Shown here one piece after another: positions 61,639 through 64,000 of a stretch of DNA of 64,000 bases. The stretch's first letter is position 1, and every line of letters begins with the position of its first letter. The translations under genes were made by a program, and so were the position numbers. This DNA comes from Streptomyces panaciradicis (GTDB taxonomy: Bacteria > Actinomycetota > Actinomycetes > Streptomycetales > Streptomycetaceae): contig NZ_JAMGBF010000106.1 in NCBI RefSeq assembly GCF_023516615.1, positions 1 to 64,000 of the forward strand, given 5' to 3'. The notes beneath the pieces are model-generated. The model worked only from the letters and a program-made list of their open reading frames with translations. It did no database searches and was not told the origin of the DNA.

Positions 61639-62814
61639 TCAGCCCTGGCGCACGCCCCGCCGCCACACGTCGGTGACCAGCGGCACGCCCGGGCGGTAGG
61701 CCAGGTGGACGTGGCTCGGGGCGTCGAGGACGATCAGGTCGGCGTAGGCGCCCGGGGTGAGCCGGCCGACGTCCGTGCGGCGGAGCGCCGCCGCGCCGCC
61801 CGCCGTGGCCGACCAGACCGCCTCGTCCGGGGTCATGCCCATGTCCCGTACGGCGAGGGCGATGCAGAAGGGCACGGAGGACGTGAAGGACGAGCCCGGG
61901 TTGCAGTCGGTGGAGAGGGCGACGGTGACGCCCGCGTCCAGCAGGCGGCGCGCGTCGGGCCACTCGGCGCGGGTGGAGAACTCGGCGCCGGGCAGCAGGG
62001 TGGCGACCGTGTCACCGTTCGCCAGGGCGTCGACGTCCGCGTCGGTGAGATGGGTGCAGTGGTCGGCGCTGGCCGCGTCGAGTTCGACGGCCAGCTGGAC
62101 GCCGGGGCCGTAGGAGAGCTGGTTGGCGTGGATGCGCGGGTGGAGGCCCTTCGCCTTGCCCGCGGTGAGGATCGCGCGGGCCTGGTCGCCGTCGAAGGCG
62201 CCCTTCTCGCAGAAGACGTCGATCCAACGGGCGTGCGGCGCGCAGGCGTCGAGCATCTCGCCGGTGACGAGGGAGACGTAGGCGGCCGGGTCGTCGGCGA
62301 AGTCGGGCGAGACGATGTGGGCGCCGAGGTAGGTGACCTCGTCGGTGTGCGCGGCGGCGATCCGCAGGGCGCGGGCCTCGTCGGCGACGGTGAGGCCGTA
62401 GCCGGACTTGGTCTCGAAGGTGGTGGTGCCCTGCCGCAGGGCCTCGGCGAGGTAGCGGGTGAGGTTGGCCTCCAGCTCCTCGTCGGAGGCCGCGCGGGTG
62501 GCGGCGACGGTCGTGCGGATGCCGCCGGCGCTGTAGGAGCGGCCGGACATGCGGGCGTTGAACTCCTGGGTGCGGTCGCCCGCGAAGACCAGGTGGGAGT
62601 GGGAGTCGACGAAGCCCGGCAGGACCGCGCGGCCACCGGCGTCGACCCGGTTGTCAGTGGCGGGTGCTTTGCTTGATGCACCGGTCCACACGACCCGGTC
62701 GCCCTCGATGACGACGGCCGCGTCCCGGATCAGACCGAGCGGGGAACCGTCACCTGAGGAGGGGGAGTTGGTGACCAGCGTGGCGATGTCGGTGATGGCG
62801 GTGCTGCTGCTCAT
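61639..62814 (-). CDS. hutI: Imidazolonepropionase
   Basis: This 391-residue amidohydrolase opens the ring of imidazolone propionate to formimino-glutamate in histidine breakdown. The metal site H-x-H is in 'FVDSHSHLVFAGDRTQEFNA'. Further ligands are in 'RIHANQLSYGPGVQLAVEL' and 'DHCTHLTDADVDAL', and the Asp in 'ALSTDCNPGSSF'. The substrate loop 'FETKSGYGLTVADEARALRI' is diagnostic. It is 20 bp downstream of hutF on the same strand; one operon. Confidence 0.96.
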   Translation of the reverse strand: MSSSTAITDIATLVTNSPSSGDGSPLGLIRDAAVVIEGDRVVWTGASSKAPATDNRVDAGGRAVLPGFVDSHSHLVFAGDRTQEFNARMSGRSYSAGGIRTTVAATRAASDEELEANLTRYLAEALRQGTTTFETKSGYGLTVADEARALRIAAAHTDEVTYLGAHIVSPDFADDPAAYVSLVTGEMLDACAPHARWIDVFCEKGAFDGDQARAILTAGKAKGLHPRIHANQLSYGPGVQLAVELDAASADHCTHLTDADVDALANGDTVATLLPGAEFSTRAEWPDARRLLDAGVTVALSTDCNPGSSFTSSVPFCIALAVRDMGMTPDEAVWSATAGGAAALRRTDVGRLTPGAYADLIVLDAPSHVHLAYRPGVPLVTDVWRRGVRQG

Positions 62815-62834
62815 GGCGTCCTCGTGGGTGGTCG

Positions 62835-64000
62835 TCAGGCGCGGAGGGCTTCGATCGCCCGCGCGAGGGCTTGCGGCACATCCGGTACGAGGGTGTGGGC
62901 CCCGTCGCGTACGACGTGCCGCCCGCCCACGATCGTGTGCCGTACGTCCGCTGCCGTCGCCGCGAATACGGCCGTCTCGGCGCCGAGCCTGGGCAGCGGC
63001 CCGGCCGTCCTGACCGAGTCGAGCGCGATGGTCGTCAGGTCGGCGAGGGCCCCGGCCTCGATGGTGCCCGCCTCCTGCCAGCCGAGGGCCGCGTGACCGT
63101 CGGCGGAGGCCGCGCGCAGCAGTGCCGCGGCGGTCCAGTGACCCCGGCTGCGGGTGCGCAGCCGCTCGTTCAGCTCCATCGCGCGGGCCTCTTCGAACAG
63201 GTCGATGACGGCGTGGCTGTCGGAGCCGAGGCTGAGCGGGGAGCCTGCGGCCTGCAGGGCGGGGGCGGGGCCGATGCCGTCGGCGAGGTCCCGTTCGGTG
63301 GTCGGGCACATGCAGGTGCCGGTGCCGGTGCCGCCGAGCAGGGCGATGTCCTCGTCGGTGAGGTGCGTGTTGTGGACGCCGGTGGTGTGGCGGCCGAGGA
63401 CGCCGTGGTCGGCGAGCAGCCGGGTCGGGGTGCAGCCGTGGGCGGCCTGGCAGGCGTCGTTCTCGGCGGTCTGCTCGGACAGGTGCACATGGAGCGGGGC
63501 CTGCCGCTCCTCGGCCCACCGCGCCACGGTCGCCAACTGGGCGGCGGGCACGGCCCGTACGGAGTGGACGGCCGCCCCGATCCGCGCGTGGTCCCGTTCC
63601 TTGAGAAGTGAACAGCGTTCGGCCCAGGCCTCGGCCGTGCCGTCGGAGAAGCGCAGCTGGTGGCTGTCGGGCGCCTCGCCGAAGCCGGAGGACAGGTAGG
63701 CGGTGTCGAGGAGGGTGATGCGGATGCCGGCCTCGGCGGCGGCGGCGACGAGCGCCTCGCCCATCGCGTTGGGGTCGGCGTAGCGGGTGCCGCCGGGGGC
63801 GTGGTGCAGGTAGTGGAACTCGCCGACGGCGGTGACGCCGGCGAGGGCCATCTCGGCGTACACGGCACGGGCGAGCGCGTGGTAGCTGTCCGGGGTGAGC
63901 CTGTCGGCCGTGGCGTACATGACCTCGCGCCAGGTCCAGAAGGTGCCGGAGCCGACCTGGACCGTGCCGCGCAGGGCGCGGTGGAAGGCGTGCGAGTGGG
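62835..64000 (-). CDS. hutF: Formimidoylglutamate deiminase (partial, 5-prime end beyond window)
   Basis: At least 388 codons are visible; the gene runs off the right edge. This amidohydrolase deaminates formimino-glutamate to formyl-glutamate. At the very edge the minus strand encodes H-S-H-A-F-H-R-A-L-R-G, the N-terminal metal-binding motif of HutF. Further on come 'TAVGEFHYLHHAPGGTRYAD', 'PLHVHLSEQTAENDACQAAH' and 'LSLGSDSHAVIDLFEEARAM', the typical substrate and metal residues. The frame is open to the last base, so the true start lies outside. It is followed by hutI after 20 bp. Confidence 0.95.
   Translation of the reverse strand, partial: HSHAFHRALRGTVQVGSGTFWTWREVMYATADRLTPDSYHALARAVYAEMALAGVTAVGEFHYLHHAPGGTRYADPNAMGEALVAAAAEAGIRITLLDTAYLSSGFGEAPDSHQLRFSDGTAEAWAERCSLLKERDHARIGAAVHSVRAVPAAQLATVARWAEERQAPLHVHLSEQTAENDACQAAHGCTPTRLLADHGVLGRHTTGVHNTHLTDEDIALLGGTGTGTCMCPTTERDLADGIGPAPALQAAGSPLSLGSDSHAVIDLFEEARAMELNERLRTRSRGHWTAAALLRAASADGHAALGWQEAGTIEAGALADLTTIALDSVRTAGPLPRLGAETAVFAATAADVRHTIVGGRHVVRDGAHTLVPDVPQALARAIEALRA

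Overview
This is a high-GC actinobacterial chromosome segment, almost certainly from a Streptomyces. The evidence is strong G/C bias at third codon positions, GTG and TTG starts, a WhiB whose sequence matches the sporulation regulator family, a SigB/SigF-type sigma factor with STAS and ATPase partners, sortase LAxTG/LPxTG surface proteins, and intergenic repeats typical of streptomycetes. I see no insertion sequence, prophage, integrase, rRNA, convincing tRNA or CRISPR array. The right edge cuts through hutF.

Layout. 1-3.0 kb: a SpoIIM-like and an RDD membrane protein and a small hypothetical. 3.0-12.5 kb: ahcY, a CDF metal transporter, then manA, a SIS-domain isomerase, a tiny Trm112-like protein and manB, followed by a lactate-permease-family transporter and a DUF3499 protein. 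12.8-18.9 kb: a degenerate zincin, a secreted DUF5719-like protein, a 1215-residue glycosyltransferase/membrane protein and whiB. 19.3-23.5 kb: a cysteine dioxygenase-like gene preceded by a poly-cysteine leader peptide and attenuator-like hairpin, then coupled cofD-cofE (F420 synthesis) and an AlkA-type glycosylase. 23.6-39.6 kb: manC, a PGRP-type amidase, a TIGR03089 protein and six LytR-CpsA-Psr (LCP) genes interleaved with a glycosyltransferase, a thioesterase and a HAD hydrolase. 39.6-44.3 kb: a Cys/Met-rich copper-binding four-helix protein, an acyl-CoA dehydrogenase, ugd, a CGNR zinc-finger protein and two tandem VOC proteins. 44.3-49.2 kb: a catalytically dead dipeptidase paralogue, an intact dipeptidase, purE, purK and a GtrA-like protein. 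49.2-53.1 kb: a two-component system and a POT peptide transporter with a leader hairpin. 53.2-57.3 kb: four secreted or surface proteins, two with sortase signals. 57.4-61.6 kb: an anti-sigma ATPase, a STAS antagonist, a SigB-family sigma factor and a sigma-like/zinc-finger/membrane/ricin-lectin fusion. 61.6-64.0 kb: hutI and partial hutF (histidine catabolism).

How the genes fit together. The dominant theme is cell-envelope glycopolymer assembly. manA, manB and manC form a complete route from fructose-6-phosphate to GDP-mannose, ugd makes UDP-glucuronate, two GT2 enzymes and GtrA handle sugars or lipid-linked sugars, six LCP enzymes attach polymers to peptidoglycan, and the amidase remodels the wall. 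Much of the order from ahcY to purK-gtrA resembles, from memory, the Mycobacterium tuberculosis region from sahH through manA, manB, whiB2, fbiA, fbiB, the mannose-1-phosphate guanylyltransferase, an LCP gene, fadE25, purE and purK. It is therefore an old actinobacterial block into which Streptomyces has inserted extra genes.

The most novel signals are the poly-Cys leader upstream of the cysteine dioxygenase gene, the sortase-substrate locus with a shared repeated domain, the pseudo-enzyme dipeptidase pair, the sigma-like/ricin fusion, and several unlabelled repeat arrays in intergenic DNA.
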